A DNA stretch of 64,000 nucleotides from Strongyloides papillosus (GCA_005656395.1 SRSI01000079.1:1612001-1676000); one strand, 5' to 3'. Counted from the stretch's first letter, positions 24,125-36,892 are shown. Notes: a model not told the origin generated them from the letters alone. Numbers and translations: made by a program.

Positions 24125-24630
24125 ATGTTTATTACATTTTTTATATTAAATTTTTTATTGATACTCCAACTTACCACTGGATATGAAGCTTGCTATAAGA
24201 TTTTCGGGAAACTTAAGTGCCCTACTGATGAATATAGACATGGTAACGTTAAGGTAGTTTTAATGGATAAAGATTGTAAGATGAGATACATTTTAAACTA
24301 ATTGCTTTTCTTAAGATTTACCTTGGGAGACAGATGATGAAATGGGATACAATATAACTGATTACAAAGGAAACTTTGAAATAAATGGATGTGGAGAGGA
24401 TGTAGGGGGATGGAATTGTCCAGATCCATACCTTCAAATAATTCACCGTTGCCCAGAGAAAGGTCATACAGTTGCCATAGCAAGGAGAACTAAGATGTAA
24501 GAAAAATAAAATAATTAACATAAAAAACATAATAAAAAATTTATTACGTCTATAATTTCATTTCAGTATATACTTAAATCAAACCCATTTACCGGAAGTA
24601 ATGCATATCGATACAGCTTTACTCGATTAA
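24125..24630 (+). CDS. transthyretin-like (TTR family) secreted protein
   Basis: 131 residues in three exons: 24125-24275, 24316-24496 and 24567-24630 (introns 40 and 70 nt). Residues 1-18 are a signal peptide (MFITFFILNFLLILQLTT). The mature protein matches the nematode TTR-like fold: 'YKIFGKLKCPTDEYRHGNVK' (first strands with conserved G-K-L-x-C), 'VVLMDKD', 'DYKGNFEINGCGED' (GNFxI motif), 'DPYLQIIHRC' (DPYLxIxHxC motif), and a short C-terminal 'IIYLN'. Family members are 130-150 residues, so this is full length. TTR-like proteins are small secreted beta-sandwich carriers; TTR-52 of C. elegans bridges dying cells to engulfment receptors, but the role of this one cannot be read from sequence. 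It converges on the membrane protein gene with 25 nt between stops. Confidence 0.9.
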
Positions 24631-24655
24631 CATACTATAATTGCTTTACTATAAT

Positions 24656-25674
24656 CTATTTATCTTTTACATAAATTGGCTTTCCTCCTTTCCCAGAATC
24701 AAGAATGTTAAGAACACAAATTAAAATTGCTGTAAAATGACAAAAATTAACAATTATCATGACAACACGATACAATGTGAATTCAAAACACCTTCTAATA
24801 TTTTCACTAAAAAATAATTATTAAATTTTCTTAGAGATAAATAAAATTACCGAGTATCATGTTTAGGATTAATTGGAAGACAACACCACATAAAACGTAT
24901 TTTTGTAAATTTAACTAATCCCCAACATAATGTAACTAACTTTATCCATGATCCAATATTAACAGTTGTTGATAAAGACATTCTTGGTTCATGTGTATAC
25001 ATAATATTTAAAAAAATCGGTAACGGTACTTCTTCTAATGCCAAAACCATTGATTTAGCTAACCTAGCCATGTGAACATCCTCAACCTCATTTTTTAAAG
25101 TTAAGCATACATCAGTCATCTCAAATATATAAACTAAAATTGATATACCAGTAAATAAAAAAAACCCATTAGCCGCTCTGAAGGCGACATCCGACTGGAA
25201 ATTCTCCATATATTCGGCAATCTTCGCACACATCAAAAAGTCAGCCAAAAGATCAAGAGTTGAGGTGATTAGTGTCACAACAGCAACAATTTTTATTGGT
25301 GGTGCCCACTCAAAACTAAAAAATTTGAGTTATTTATGTGAAAATATATATGTTTTAAATATATTAACTTTTAAGAGAACTTTATATGCTTCATTAATTA
25401 TTTTTAAAATTTTATGTTCTAGTTAGTATATGGTTGTGTCATATTCTAAAAATTATACAACTTTAATAGATGAAGTATAATATTTTTAATTGGTATTTTA
25501 TTTAGAGTTTGATAAATTACCAAAGAACATTTTATGATGTGATATAAATGAATTAAATACTTTTGATAATTGAAAATGGCAAAAAAAAATTTATTAAAAA
25601 TAATTTTATATGGAAAATTAGAATTCTTACCTTGAATCTAATGGATCATCGTTTAAAATAATTCTATATCCCAT
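24656..25674 (-). CDS. multi-pass membrane protein, unrecognised
   Basis: 219 residues in three exons: 25674-25631, 25315-24851 and 24806-24656. The last exon uses the acceptor ATTTTTTAG before TGAAAA; joining there gives 49 more open codons with a strongly hydrophobic segment (VVMIIVNFCHFTAILICVLN), whereas a later ACAG acceptor stops at once. About four membrane helices are visible: residues 20-45 (IKIVAVVTLITSTLDLLADF), 60-80 (GFFLFTGISILVYIFEMTDV), 115-160 (containing 'LALEEVPLPIFLNIMY' and 'IGSWIKLVTLCWGLVKF'), and the last exon. The E-E-V-P-L-P within a helix and the conserved-looking Asp/Glu residues in helices hint at a transporter or signalling role, but I do not recognise the family. 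Exon 1 is small and cytosolic (MGYRIILNDDPLDS). Confidence 0.75.
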
Positions 25675-26420
25675 AATAACAAGCGAAAAATATATATATA
25701 AATAATAAAAATCTAATAATCTCTAATATACTAATTAATTAAAGTTTAGAATAAACGAATTAATAATGGCATCCGTTAAAATAATAAAATTATTTATTTA
25801 AACAAAAACATGTACAATATTTAAACAATATATAATATGTATATATAGGTTGTCTTATATATCAATTATTTTTAAGTATAAATAAAAATCACCGAATTGT
25901 GTAGGCAATACTTTTTGATAAAAATGTCAAATATTATTGAGAATGAGTAACTTGAAATATGTTTAATCATTTACTAATATTAAATATTTTATTATCTCTT
26001 TAATTCTTGAAATAATTAGGTATATCCTAGACGTATCTATATAATCTCAACGGTATTATTTATTTATTTTTATTTAGACATCTCAATAATGTATAATATA
26101 TTTCAATATTTTTTTTCTATAAATTTCCAATGCTTTTTTTGAGAAAAAAATGTAAATAATATGAAATATTTATTTTAGTATTAAAAAATGAAATAAGTAA
26201 ACTTCTTTATATCATATTTTAAATTTTACAGTGCTCTATTTATTGTAGCCATGTGGATGTTTTGTTTTTTGAAATCATATATAAAATAAGTGTATTTCTT
26301 TAGTTCCCAAAATTAAAAATTCATTTCAATACTCAAAAGGGTAATGAGAAAAGTAGAATAACTTTTTTATAACACCATTTTTGTCATAATAAAAATATTT
26401 GATTGTCATTAAGAATTTTT
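25675..26420. other. intergenic, nothing recognised
   Basis: AT-rich spacer upstream of the membrane protein gene and downstream of the neuropeptide-like gene, with no credible open frame. Confidence 0.6.
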
Positions 26421-26678
26421 TTAGTATAAGTCTAAGGAAGATCCTCCATCACCAAATCGAACTGAAGGCTCAAGTTTACTCCATCTTTTGACATTTTTTG
26501 TCATCTTAACATCTCCATTAACAAGGGGTTCATCATCTGATAACCAAACGAGGCTGCTATATGGAGAAAATGGATATAACACCTGACGTGATTGTCCTTT
26601 TCTATTGTAATAGGCACCAGTAGCCATTTGACTTGTTAAAAGAATCAAAAACAATAAATTGTAGAGTGTGAGATTCAT
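26421..26678 (-). CDS. small secreted precursor, possible neuropeptide with internal RFG
   Basis: 85 residues in one exon. Residues 1-21 are a signal peptide (MNLTLYNLLFLILLTSQMATG). The rest is short and polar and has one clean dibasic site K64-R65, followed by WSKLEPSVRFG and then DGGSSLDLY to the end. The VRFG string is the amidation signature of FMRFamide-like peptides, but no basic residue follows the Gly, so ordinary cleavage and amidation is not predicted; the product may be the whole 20-residue C-terminal peptide. An upstream R26-K27 could release a second peptide. Length, layout and isolation resemble nematode nlp/flp precursors. It could also be another small secreted protein. Confidence 0.6.
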   Translation of the reverse strand: MNLTLYNLLFLILLTSQMATGAYYNRKGQSRQVLYPFSPYSSLVWLSDDEPLVNGDVKMTKNVKRWSKLEPSVRFGDGGSSLDLY

Positions 26679-29600
26679 TTCGTTGAAGAGTATAATATAT
26701 TTTATCTTAAAATAGAATCAATTATTTTACAATATAAAAAAAGTGTAATAACAATAAAATGAGATAATAAAAACGTTAGCAAGTATATAATAACAAGACA
26801 AAGTAATAAAAAATAAACTTGACAATATTATATTTTAATTAAACCAAGAAAGTTAATTTAAATATCTTTATTAAAATTCCAAACTCCACCTCTAATTTTT
26901 TTTCGAAAAAAAATACTTAACTGTTAAGGCAGAGTGATGGGATTTTTTTCCTGTTATTTTAATAACAATAAAAAATCAGGTAAAAATATTCCCATTTAGG
27001 TGTGATAATCCTCAGAGAGAAAGTATTGATAACAAAAAGAAAGGTATTAAATGTTAAATATTGTGATATTTTAAAAGATAATATCACTATAAATTAAAAA
27101 TAATAATAAATTAACATAAAAACAAAGATTTATGGTTATTATATTTGTTAATTAGTTTTATCACAAAAAATTATATAACTAATAAAGGGTGAAAAACAAA
27201 TTAATTTTTTAAATTAATTTCATTAAATGTAAGGTCAAAATATTGTCAATGTTATTTCTAGATTAAAAATAATAATATTTTTAGGGATAGTAATTAAACT
27301 ACACTTGTATTCATACATAATATATTACAGTAACTGGAATATTTTATAACAAATGATATAATATTTAAAATTTAAATATCACATAAATTTAATGTCCTAA
27401 TTCAGAAAAAGATATTTAGGAGCATGTATTTAGAATGGAACTTGTAATTTTATAAATTTTTATCTTGATAAATGATGATAATAAATTTTAAAAATATCAG
27501 TTGTCATATAGAGATATAATATCTAATTAGTGCCCCAAATTTTTATATGAATTTTTGATAACTTGAGATAAGTGGCAAAATTTAGGTTCCAATTATTTAT
27601 ACTAGCATTTTTTTACAAAAAAAAATAAATTAAAATGTTTATCACATTTTCGTGCACAAAATTATGTAAACATTCGGAAAGTTTCGTAATATTCTTATTC
27701 AGAATGCATTTTTTTGAGTACTTTAAATTAAAATTCAAAAGTAAAAAGTAAAAAAAAATTAGTAATTAAATTCTTTATTTTATTTAAACAAAAAAAACGA
27801 CTATTTTCTTGAGAGTCTTAATACTGAAAAAAATTTATAATGAAGTCATATAAACAATGAGGGAATAAATTATCTTAATATTTTGAAATTTTATAAAAGA
27901 TAATTCAGATGGACGTCTGGTGTAATTAATTTCAGTTAAGTGTAATTGAAACGTCACATAAATGATATTAAATTCTACATAAGTACATTAGAAAATGTAT
28001 AATATTTAAGTGTTTCCTTTGTTTGTATGCAAAAAAGAGTCAAGTTTCGCTTTTTTTAGCATCCATAAAATTAATAATTTAAAAACTAATTTTATCAATT
28101 TTTAAATGACTACTATTTGATGAATGTTAGAAGAGTCTTTGTTACAGAGATGATAAAAAATGTATTAAATGCTTTTTATAGAAATTTTTTTTGTAATTTT
28201 CCTTGATGGAAGTCTTATTTTAGAAAGTTTTTCTTTTATGATGTCATAAAATTATCTATAATTGACTTATAAGTTCATGCAATTACATGATAAGGATTTA
28301 ACGACGCTAATTTAAGACGTATAAGGTTAGGAGTATTAAAATTTTATATGGTTTCAATGAAAATTTGTATAAAATTACATTTTTCTGCAAATATTGAGAG
28401 AACAAAAATCAGATCAAACACTTTTTTGTATGATTTCGTATATATCATCAATACGAGTTTCTGTTTAGCAGCAATAATACTAAGAATATCACAGAAGTAT
28501 TTCCCAAAGGAAATAACAATAAACTACCTAAAATCTGTTGCAGAAAAGTATAAATAAACTCAACAATAGCGATAATATTTTTTGTTTTCTTGAAACTTAC
28601 TAATAAAGTAATTACCGAATTATTCCTTCCTGTAATTAGTTGTTTGTACTAAAGGAAATTAAAAAGAAATTAGATTATTCTTTCTAGATTGTAAATAATG
28701 TTTTTAAAATTATTTACCCATCATACATCATATTAACTCCTTAATACATTAAAGATTTTATTACAATAACAAAAAAAATATATTTTTGTACAAATAAAAG
28801 GACTTTCCTATAAAAAATTATTTATCACACACTATCTTTAACAAATTGAAAAACAAATTGTTAAGTTATTTTTCCTAATCTGCATAATAACATAATAGTA
28901 GAACTCCTTGACATAAACATTACGTTAAAATTTAATTTCACTTAAAACCATTATTATAATGATAATAATCTAATGAAAGATTTTTTCGATAAGATTATTA
29001 TTTAATATTACATAGTTTACGATTAAATCGTTAGTTCTTTTCATTACAAACAATAGTACATTAGAAGTTTGAATATCAAAAATAAATGTTCTCCCCACAC
29101 AATATGTAAAAAGGTTCATAAGGTAGTAAAAAAGTAAGTACATGTGAATTAAGGTAATTGTTTTGGCAGTTATAGTGTTATCATCTCTTACATTTTGACG
29201 TATTATTTTAAAATTTGTTTTTATAGGAGGAAGAGAAGGACATATAGTATAACGATTTTTTTTATTTTCTAATAAAATAATTAATTTCATTAAACATATT
29301 TTTTGCTAAGAGATAATAAGTGTAAATCTGATAAAAAATTATTATGTAGGAAAGGTGATGGAATGGTTTTTTTCCCTTTTTGAAAAAAACAAATTTAACT
29401 ATTTTAGAAAAGAAGTTGTTCTGTTTATCAAAAAAGAAATGGAAATAGAGTACATTTATAATATTTTATTTTAAGGAAATGTTATGCATTTGATATATTT
29501 TTAAGTATCAAAAGGAAAACTAATGAAAATAAGAATATTGGGTCATCATTTTTTTCAAAAGGTACATCGTTCATAGTCATTTTTATACTTATATATATTA

Positions 29601-30967
29601 TCAATAGCTAAGACGATTTTTTCTCTTCTATCATCATTTAAAATCATCGAAAATGGTATGTAACGTCAAATATTATCACTAAAATAGTAATTGTTTTTAT
29701 AAAACCAAGTTATGTGACTTTTGGTATGGGATAACTTTTAACTAACGGTAAACATAACATTCTTTAGAAATAATACTTTTTATCATGATATGTTTATCAG
29801 CTAGAAAATATAGTTGTAAGTTACTCTTCAATGTATGGATATATTTTTGAAAAATTAGTAAACAAATGATTTATTGTGATTTTTTGAAGCAAATGTATAT
29901 AAAATAAATTGTGATAAATTAACTTTTTATCTTAATTCATAAAGAACTTCTGACTACATTCTCCTGAATTTGAATTTAAAGAATATTCATATTTTGATCA
30001 AATTACCCAATATTAGACTTTCATCTCTTTTTTAATCTCCTGTCATTTTCTGTTAATTTACAATATATAGCCAGAAGAAATGCTTATATAAAAGAATTTT
30101 ATAAATCAAAGGTTGACATAAAATTCCCAGTGATGGTAGATAAGCTTGAGTCATCATTCTATCCATATTCTCTTATAACAAAGTGATTTTCACCATAAAT
30201 ATATACTTCAGTTTGTCTAAATGTTTTTTATATCTCTCATTTTCTATCTATATTCAATTGTAATGTATTAAATATAGAATATGATTGTGCATATCAACGT
30301 TCTGTTCCAATAGCCTAGTCATAATATTAAGACATCATTATTATTAGCTGTATAAATTGTAAATTTTTTTATATTAATACCATTACATTTGCAAAAACTT
30401 TTTTTACGATAAGATCAACATCATCCAATTATGATGTGTAGTGAAAAAACATTTTTACAACTCATGTATTTAGTTTTTCGTCCTATTCACTTTTTTTACT
30501 AATCACCATTTTATAGTTATCAATTATCTTAACATTTCTTTTTGAATAATACAATTTACCATATAATCTATCTTATAATACTTTATATGAAAATTAAATT
30601 CATACAAATATGTTAATTGAATAAACTTTTATACAAGAAAAAAACTTCTTTTTTTTCCAATTTCTCAAATGTGTTAAGTATATAAAAAGAGTTTCAATTT
30701 AATTTTAAGATTATAAAGTACAAATCAAAGTACAAAGTGTAAAAAATTGTAGAAATTATCCTACCTTACAGCAATGGTCATTTATTAAGTTATTAACAAA
30801 GTTGGTGAGTAGTATACATTATTACACCATATCGTAAAATGAGTTAATTTTCAAGATTCTATTTTAATTACGAAATTTTATTTATTTTTTATCGAAACAT
30901 TAATTTATTAATCCTTTAATTTTTTCATTTTTCTTTAGAATTTGTAATATACTTTTTTTTTGCCGAT
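26679..30967. other. intergenic, 4.3 kb without a clear gene
   Basis: AT-rich sequence. The best open frame is 28348-28557 on the plus strand (69 codons, ending 'FPKEITINYLKSVAEKYK'), which has some coding-like composition but no start context or family. A minus-strand frame at 28970-29290 (106 codons) is Ile/Leu/Asn-rich and may be chance. No RNA gene or repeat array was seen. Confidence 0.5.
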
Positions 30968-33611
30968 ATGGAGACGAATATACAACCTTTAGAGGAAACT
31001 ACTAATAAAGAGATAGTAAAAGGGATTGAAATTCTTCTAGAGAACGCCGGTTTATCTTTAGACGATGATAGCGAAGTAATGAACAAAATACTTTATCTTG
31101 TTAATAAATATATTTATGAGATATGTCAAAAAACTGCTGTTTATGCAAATTTAAGTATGTTATATAAATCTATTGAATGTTATAGAATTATTTTTTAAGT
31201 CTAGTTAATTAAATTTTAACATTAATTTGTTTTTAGACGATAAGAGGACGCCGTCAATAGACGATGTTCATAAAGCATTGGAGGCACAAGGAAGTAAGCC
31301 GCATGCAATATACGATTATGTTAAACAGTGTAATAATCCAATTTCTCAAGATTGTAACTGTGAAACGCTTGAAGATGCTAGCAAGAGTAGTGTCACTATA
31401 CCTGAAAATCTCGATCCTAAGGAAAAGGCTGTAAGGGATAGATTGGATGATTTTTATGCCAAACAAAATTTAGAGGAACCTGGATTTAGCACACAAACTA
31501 CCAATAGAGCAAAGTATTTAATGAGGTGTGCTTTGGGAGACTTTTATGACTATAAACCTTTTTTTACGTTCGTACCATGTCCCTGGAAACATGTAAATGA
31601 TAACACAATTGAACAAAACAAAGGTTTCCAACCACAATTGAATACGATTCGGGAAGAGGAAACATTATTGGTACAAGATGAATCGAGTAAACAAGAGATA
31701 CTTAATTATAAACTTAATGAAGGATTCAAAGCAACGGCAAATGCAACTAAATTACATGGTTTGTATCCGGATTCTTTTATTAATAGATATGAGAATAGTG
31801 AAAATATTGTTTCACAGGGATCACTTCAATACACTCCGCTAAATACCAATGAGGAATGTAAGGATGGAGCAATAGTAAATATGGATCATAACAATGGTTC
31901 TTATCAACAATCATTACTTACTGAGAACATCCGAACAAGGCACTATTATGATCCTAAAGAAGATAATTATGCTACATTAAATGAGGTGGACAAGCTCATT
32001 GATGATATCATAGATAAACTTGCAAAATCTGATGAATCTAAAAATGGGGATACTGAAGATGTGGGTGATAAATCGGAGAGGGATACTGGTATAACTGATG
32101 AACTTTTCAAAATATATTCTAACAATTCTATTGATCCCACAAAAGAAGTAAAAAACAATGATAATGGACTTCCATTATCTTGTGATATAACAAATAATGA
32201 GGCAACAAAAGAAAATGTAAGGGTATCAGATGTTGTAGAGAAGCCAAAACGTTCACAACCAATAAAAATCCCTCCAGATGTTGTTGGAATTGAGAAAAAG
32301 ATATGCTTCAAACCAATAATTGGACCATTAATACCCAAACCGTCATTCAAAACAATCCCAAAAGTTGTTGTTTGTAAAAGTTTAAATGATTATAATTATC
32401 ACCACAAGAAGAAGTTTATCTTTGTAAAACGTATCGATACTGATAGAACTACCTTAAGGAATCAATTATCTATTTGTGATACTGTCAAGTTTAGCAATGA
32501 TAAGAAAAATTCAAGTGAAGGGGAAAATGTTGAGACTAATAGAAATGATTCAGAGGAGGTAAAGTCTACAAATATTGTTGAGGAATCTAAGGATACAACT
32601 AAATTGGATGATGACGTCGATGGAGAAACACAAACTACATCTGTAGTTGAAGTTTCAGTAAAGGATAAGATTACGGGGGATGAAGAGGAGGTAAAGGCAA
32701 AAGAAGATCCAAAAGATATAGAGATATTAGAAGTAGTAGAACCTCCAAATGAGATTGAGGTATTGAAGTTGGTAAAATCTCCAAACGAGATTGAAGGAGT
32801 AAGGACAACAGAAATTTCAGAGAAGATAGAGGAGCTAAAGATGTTAGAATCTCAAAACGAGGTTGAAGAAGCAAAGACGACAGAGGTTACAGAAGATGTA
32901 AAGGAATCAATGGTATCAGAATCTCCAGTAGAAGTTTCTAAAAAGATAGAAGAAGTTCGTGAAGAGGTTGGAGTGGAGAAAATAAAAACAGCAGAAATTG
33001 AAGAAATTAGTGTTCTTGATGATTCAAATGATATGGAAATTGAAAGTTGTTTAAGTGAATCAACATTACCTCCAGAAAGTTTAGAGGAGACAAAAGAAAA
33101 CACTCCTAAAAAGGTTGCAAATCCAGACACTTCATCAATAAAAAGCAAAGATAGGAAAAGACGGAATACAGAAACCACTGAAGAGGTTTCACCAAATAAC
33201 AATGAACAGAAAAAATTAAGATCTAAAAAGATAAAAGAAGAGTTAATTGATGAACCACCAAAGAATGATAAATATAAAAATAGCTATAATGGTGGTAAAG
33301 ATAAAAGCAACGCAAATAAGGATAAGAAGGGATCATCAAATGATTCAACTTCAAAAAAGAAGAAAACATCTCGTTGTCCAGTTTGTAATATTTCTTATTA
33401 CAGTAATAAAAATCCAATGGTATGTTGTGATGAATGTGGATTTTGGTATCATTTTAAATGTGGTAACGTAGCAAGTGGAAGCCTAAAAAAAGAAGATCCT
33501 TGGTTTTGTAATAAATGTACAAGAATACATTCCTCAACAAGTAGAAAAAGAAGGCACTGTGATGATTACCATGACAGAAAAAGAAGCTCAAGGAGAAGAA
33601 CATTAATGTAG
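30968..33611 (+). CDS. taf-3: TAF3, TFIID subunit with histone fold and PHD finger
   Basis: 853 residues in two exons: 30968-31154 and 31237-33611 (82-nt intron, GTATGT...TTTTTAG). Residues 5-95 form a histone fold: 'VKGIEILLENAGLSLDDDSE' / 'ILYLVNKYIYEICQKTAVYA' / 'KRTPSIDDVHKALEAQG' / 'IYDYVKQC'. The middle is long, acidic and disordered, with degenerate Glu/Val/Lys repeats (E-x-P-N-E-I-E) around residues 540-640 and a basic, Lys-rich nuclear stretch after about 680. Residues about 773-826 are a C4HC3 PHD finger: 'SRCPVCNISYY', 'MVCCDECGFWYHFKCGNV', 'WFCNKC', followed by an Arg-rich tail. A histone fold at the N-terminus plus a PHD finger at the C-terminus is the TAF3 arrangement. TAF3 pairs with TAF10 and its PHD finger reads H3K4me3 to bring TFIID to active promoters. 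The aromatic Trp-Tyr before the zinc-binding His is kept, so methyl-lysine binding is plausible. Confidence 0.88.
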
Positions 33612-34456
33612 TTTCTTCTGAAGATTTAATAATCACGTATATATATGTAATTTTTAGCACTAAATATTTTATTAGATTAATAATTTTAATATAGACGAGG
33701 GATAACTTTGTCATTTGTTTTTTTTTAATTAAGCTATACTTATTTATCATGTCTTTGTACTTATTTACTTATATTAATATTGATAAAAAGTTCTACTTTT
33801 TAAAGTTAATTTGTCTTTAATTATATTATTGAAATGTGTTTATACATATTTGTTTATCAGGAATTCGCTTTATTAATATTCTTTTTTGAATAAATTTAAT
33901 TTATTTTCAGGATAAAAATTATTTGTATAAATTTTAAATGGAATGGTTAATTTGTACATTGGAGTCAATTTCAAAAAGGAAAACTTTATGTGAAGTTATA
34001 AAGACTGCCATTTAATTTACGTTTTTGTTACATATTTTCATTAATAATCCCGTGATTTTGTTGATTTCCACCTTCAAATTAAATAAATAACTTATATCTT
34101 TAATGGCTCCAGTATGTATGGAAACAAAAACTATACTTATTATTTATTTATTATTTTACTATTGCATCAAATGACTTTTTTTTACTTTTAATAATCTATT
34201 ATAGGGGAACATTTATTAAAAATAACAATCTCATATGTTAATTGTTTTGTTATCTTTTAGCAGATATTTAAACAATTTTCCATAAATTGCAGTATAGATT
34301 ACAAAGTTTATTAAAAGTAAAATAAATAAAAAACTATATCGGAAGTAACCTTTTTTCCATATAATAAAACATATATCTTTAGCATGTTTATTTAAAAAAC
34401 AATATTTTAGTTTGATAAGAAAGTATATATAAATATAATACAGAGATATTATGTAA
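33612..34456. other. intergenic between convergent TAF3 and F-box genes
   Basis: AT-rich spacer that must hold both 3' UTRs. No credible open frame or repeat was seen. Confidence 0.6.
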
Positions 34457-35650
34457 CTAAAGAGTTATGAGAAAACGAATTATCAATACAATAAAAAAAA
34501 GTAGTAATATGACGAAAAAAATTATGGAAACAAGAAAAATTTCGAAAATATTATCAACAATGAAATGTTCATACAAGCTAAATTCATCCTCATACAATTG
34601 ATTGTAAAATATTTCACTACAATCAATGACAATTTCTTTAAAATGGCAGCCATTTGAACATATCTTCAGTGCTCCAAATGTGGAGGTGTTATAGGTGTCT
34701 TTATTCTTGTAATCCTGATAAATATACGATTCTGATGGAAATAATCTGTTAAATTCACTTTTAACTATCCTTTCTTCGTTAAAAGGTAGGTAAAGTTTAA
34801 ATAATGGATGGTGACATTTTCCATTATCCCCTTTATCAGGCCGAGAGGTAACGTAATTTATTATCAACTTATCAATATCATCACTATTGCTATTCATCTT
34901 GACAAGCTTAATGTTTGGATTATTTTCAAACAACTGCGTAATCATTTTCTGGTTAACAAAAACACAACACCTACACTCATTGATAATTAACTTTTTGAGG
35001 TCCCTTTCAATTGAAAAGACATAATTTGTGTAGATTTTTTGATTGTCAAAGCATAAACATTCTATAATTAAACATTTAACATACTTCATTTTATCCATGA
35101 ATCTACTAAAACTTTTGAACACAGGACTTTTTTCGATGAATATCTTTAGGCATCCAACTTCAGTGCCATATTGGAAATACCTATTAAGTAAATCAAAGAC
35201 AATTGAGTCATCTTTAACATGAATATTAATTTTGGGAACGCTTCTTAAACAATATTTCTCAAGAATTCTTTCTATTTTATCAATGTATGTATATTTCTAA
35301 ATTTAAACAAAGATTAGGCAATATAAAAGAGATAAGGTACTTACTTTTTTAATATAAAAAGGAATGTCATTGATTTCTATTTGGTGTTTGTTGGTTTTTA
35401 TTGCAAATGATATTCTTAAAGAATTATCCACAGTAGAGTAACTACGCAATTCAATTTCCTCGACAAATTTTGTTGGTAGATAGGTATACTCGATGAGGTT
35501 ATACAAGCTTTTTGACGTTAACTTGAGAATCTCCAAACTTCTCCAATCAAGATTAGTGAAAATAATTAGTAGAATTTCATTAGGAAGTGATGTTAATGGA
35601 GGATTATCCTTTACAGTGGTTAGTTCTTTACACCTCATTCTACTGAACAT
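34457..35650 (-). CDS. F-box protein with C-terminal membrane helix
   Basis: 381 residues in two phase-0 exons: 35650-35345 and 35296-34457 (48-nt intron). An acceptor-like CTTTTCAG lies just upstream of the ATG, fitting trans-splicing. Residues about 18-58 are an F-box: 'LTSLPNEILLIIFTNLDWRS' then LEILKLTSKSLYNLI. F-boxes bind Skp1 and recruit targets to SCF ubiquitin ligases. The body is a divergent region with strand-turn pieces ('KYVKCLIIECLCF', 'LIINECRCCVF') similar to the leucine-rich-like or FTH regions of nematode F-box proteins. The last ~30 residues are a hydrophobic helix (IFEIFLVSIIFFVILLLFFI) ending LIIRFLITL, which suggests tail anchoring in a membrane; this is unusual for an F-box protein. 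It borders the decayed region to its right, yet its own frame is intact. Confidence 0.78.
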
Positions 35651-36801
35651 GTTAACTGAAAAGATTTAATGAAATACCCATACATTATATAGAATTATAA
35701 AATATCTAAAAATAAATAGAAAATAAAGTTTTGTTTTCTTTTACATAGTCAATCAAACATATGAAATAGGACACTTTTAAACATGTAAGCTATGTTTGTT
35801 AAATGTATACATATTTTTTTAATTTTATATATATATTTGGTGATCTTTTTGGAATCTTGAATATCTGAATATTTATCACTTTTTTATGTACGCTATTTTG
35901 GGATAATTTCAATACAATCCATGGAATATTTTCTTCATTTTTTAATGTGTTAAAAGGTATAAATAAAAAGTACGTTCTCAAGTATATTCTATGAAATATG
36001 AATTTTTAATTTTGTTTTGAAAAAGAATAATAGTTTAACACTTCATAGAATATTCTCTAAAATGAAAAACAAAACTATTTAATTGAAACAAAATTAAATA
36101 AGCAAATAAAATATATTTTGCTTAAAGTTTAATTTATTTCAAGATATTGGTTCCACTTTACTAATATTTTAATATTTAAGAATCTTAAGGTTTTTTACAA
36201 TGAGGATTAAAAAAAATTATCACATACAATAAGTCATCTAAATAGTCATTAATATAACATTTTAAAATATTTCCATTAAATATAATCTCGTGTTTTTGGA
36301 TAACAATTTAAGATAATACGCTTTTATCTTCTTCAAATTAAAGTCGTTTAAGATTAAAATATATTTCTTAATAATTGCTTTTTGCAGATTATAAACTTTA
36401 TAGTTTAAAACGAAAAAAATAATTGAAATCAAAAACATCTTAGAATATTATTGCATTATCATATAATGAAAATATTTATTTAAAGTGGTATTATAAAAAA
36501 TATTAAACAACTTTAATATCACCTATAATTACTTTGATTAGTTTCTTAAGAATTACAGTTATAGCCTAAAATTTGGAGTGAATAGTTAATTATTCAAATT
36601 TAATGAACACTTGGAAATATTCGGGTTATTAAAATTATAACATAATTATTTTAAATATTTTTATTGTTAAAGTTTTAAATCAGTAGAATTATTGGTTTTA
36701 AAATACTCATTAACTTCATTTCAAGAACGAGAAAACAAAAATGTGGAAAAAATTGAAAAATAAATAGATTTAACATTATTTATAGAATCCCCAGATAGGT
36801 T
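35651..36801. other. intergenic, with nested inverted repeats
   Basis: AT-rich sequence. A 12-bp perfect inverted repeat (ATATTCTATGAA at 35984-35995; TTCATAGAATAT at 36042-36053) overlaps a second 13-bp pair (36005-36017 and 36086-36098). A minus-strand frame at 35799-35990 reads coding-like ('FLFIPFNTLKNEENIPWIVL') and may be another gene remnant. Confidence 0.45.
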
Positions 36802-36892
36802 ATTGACAGTTAAAAATACTTCATTAGCAAATTAAAACCATAATTAACTGAAAATTATGATTAAAAATGATCTAAATATGTTTATTTCTAGA
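36802..36892 (+). repeat. dispersed ~91-bp repeat, copy A
   Basis: It aligns in the same orientation, with roughly 85 percent identity by eye and only scattered substitutions, to 43615-43706. Shared runs include TACTTCATTA and AATTATGATTAAAAATG. The two copies bracket the region rich in broken genes. Confidence 0.8.

Noticed and set aside
24667..24730. Later ACAG acceptor for the last exon of the membrane protein gene
   Set aside because: Joining there puts a stop after six codons, while the nearer TTTTTTAG acceptor keeps 49 codons open with a membrane helix.
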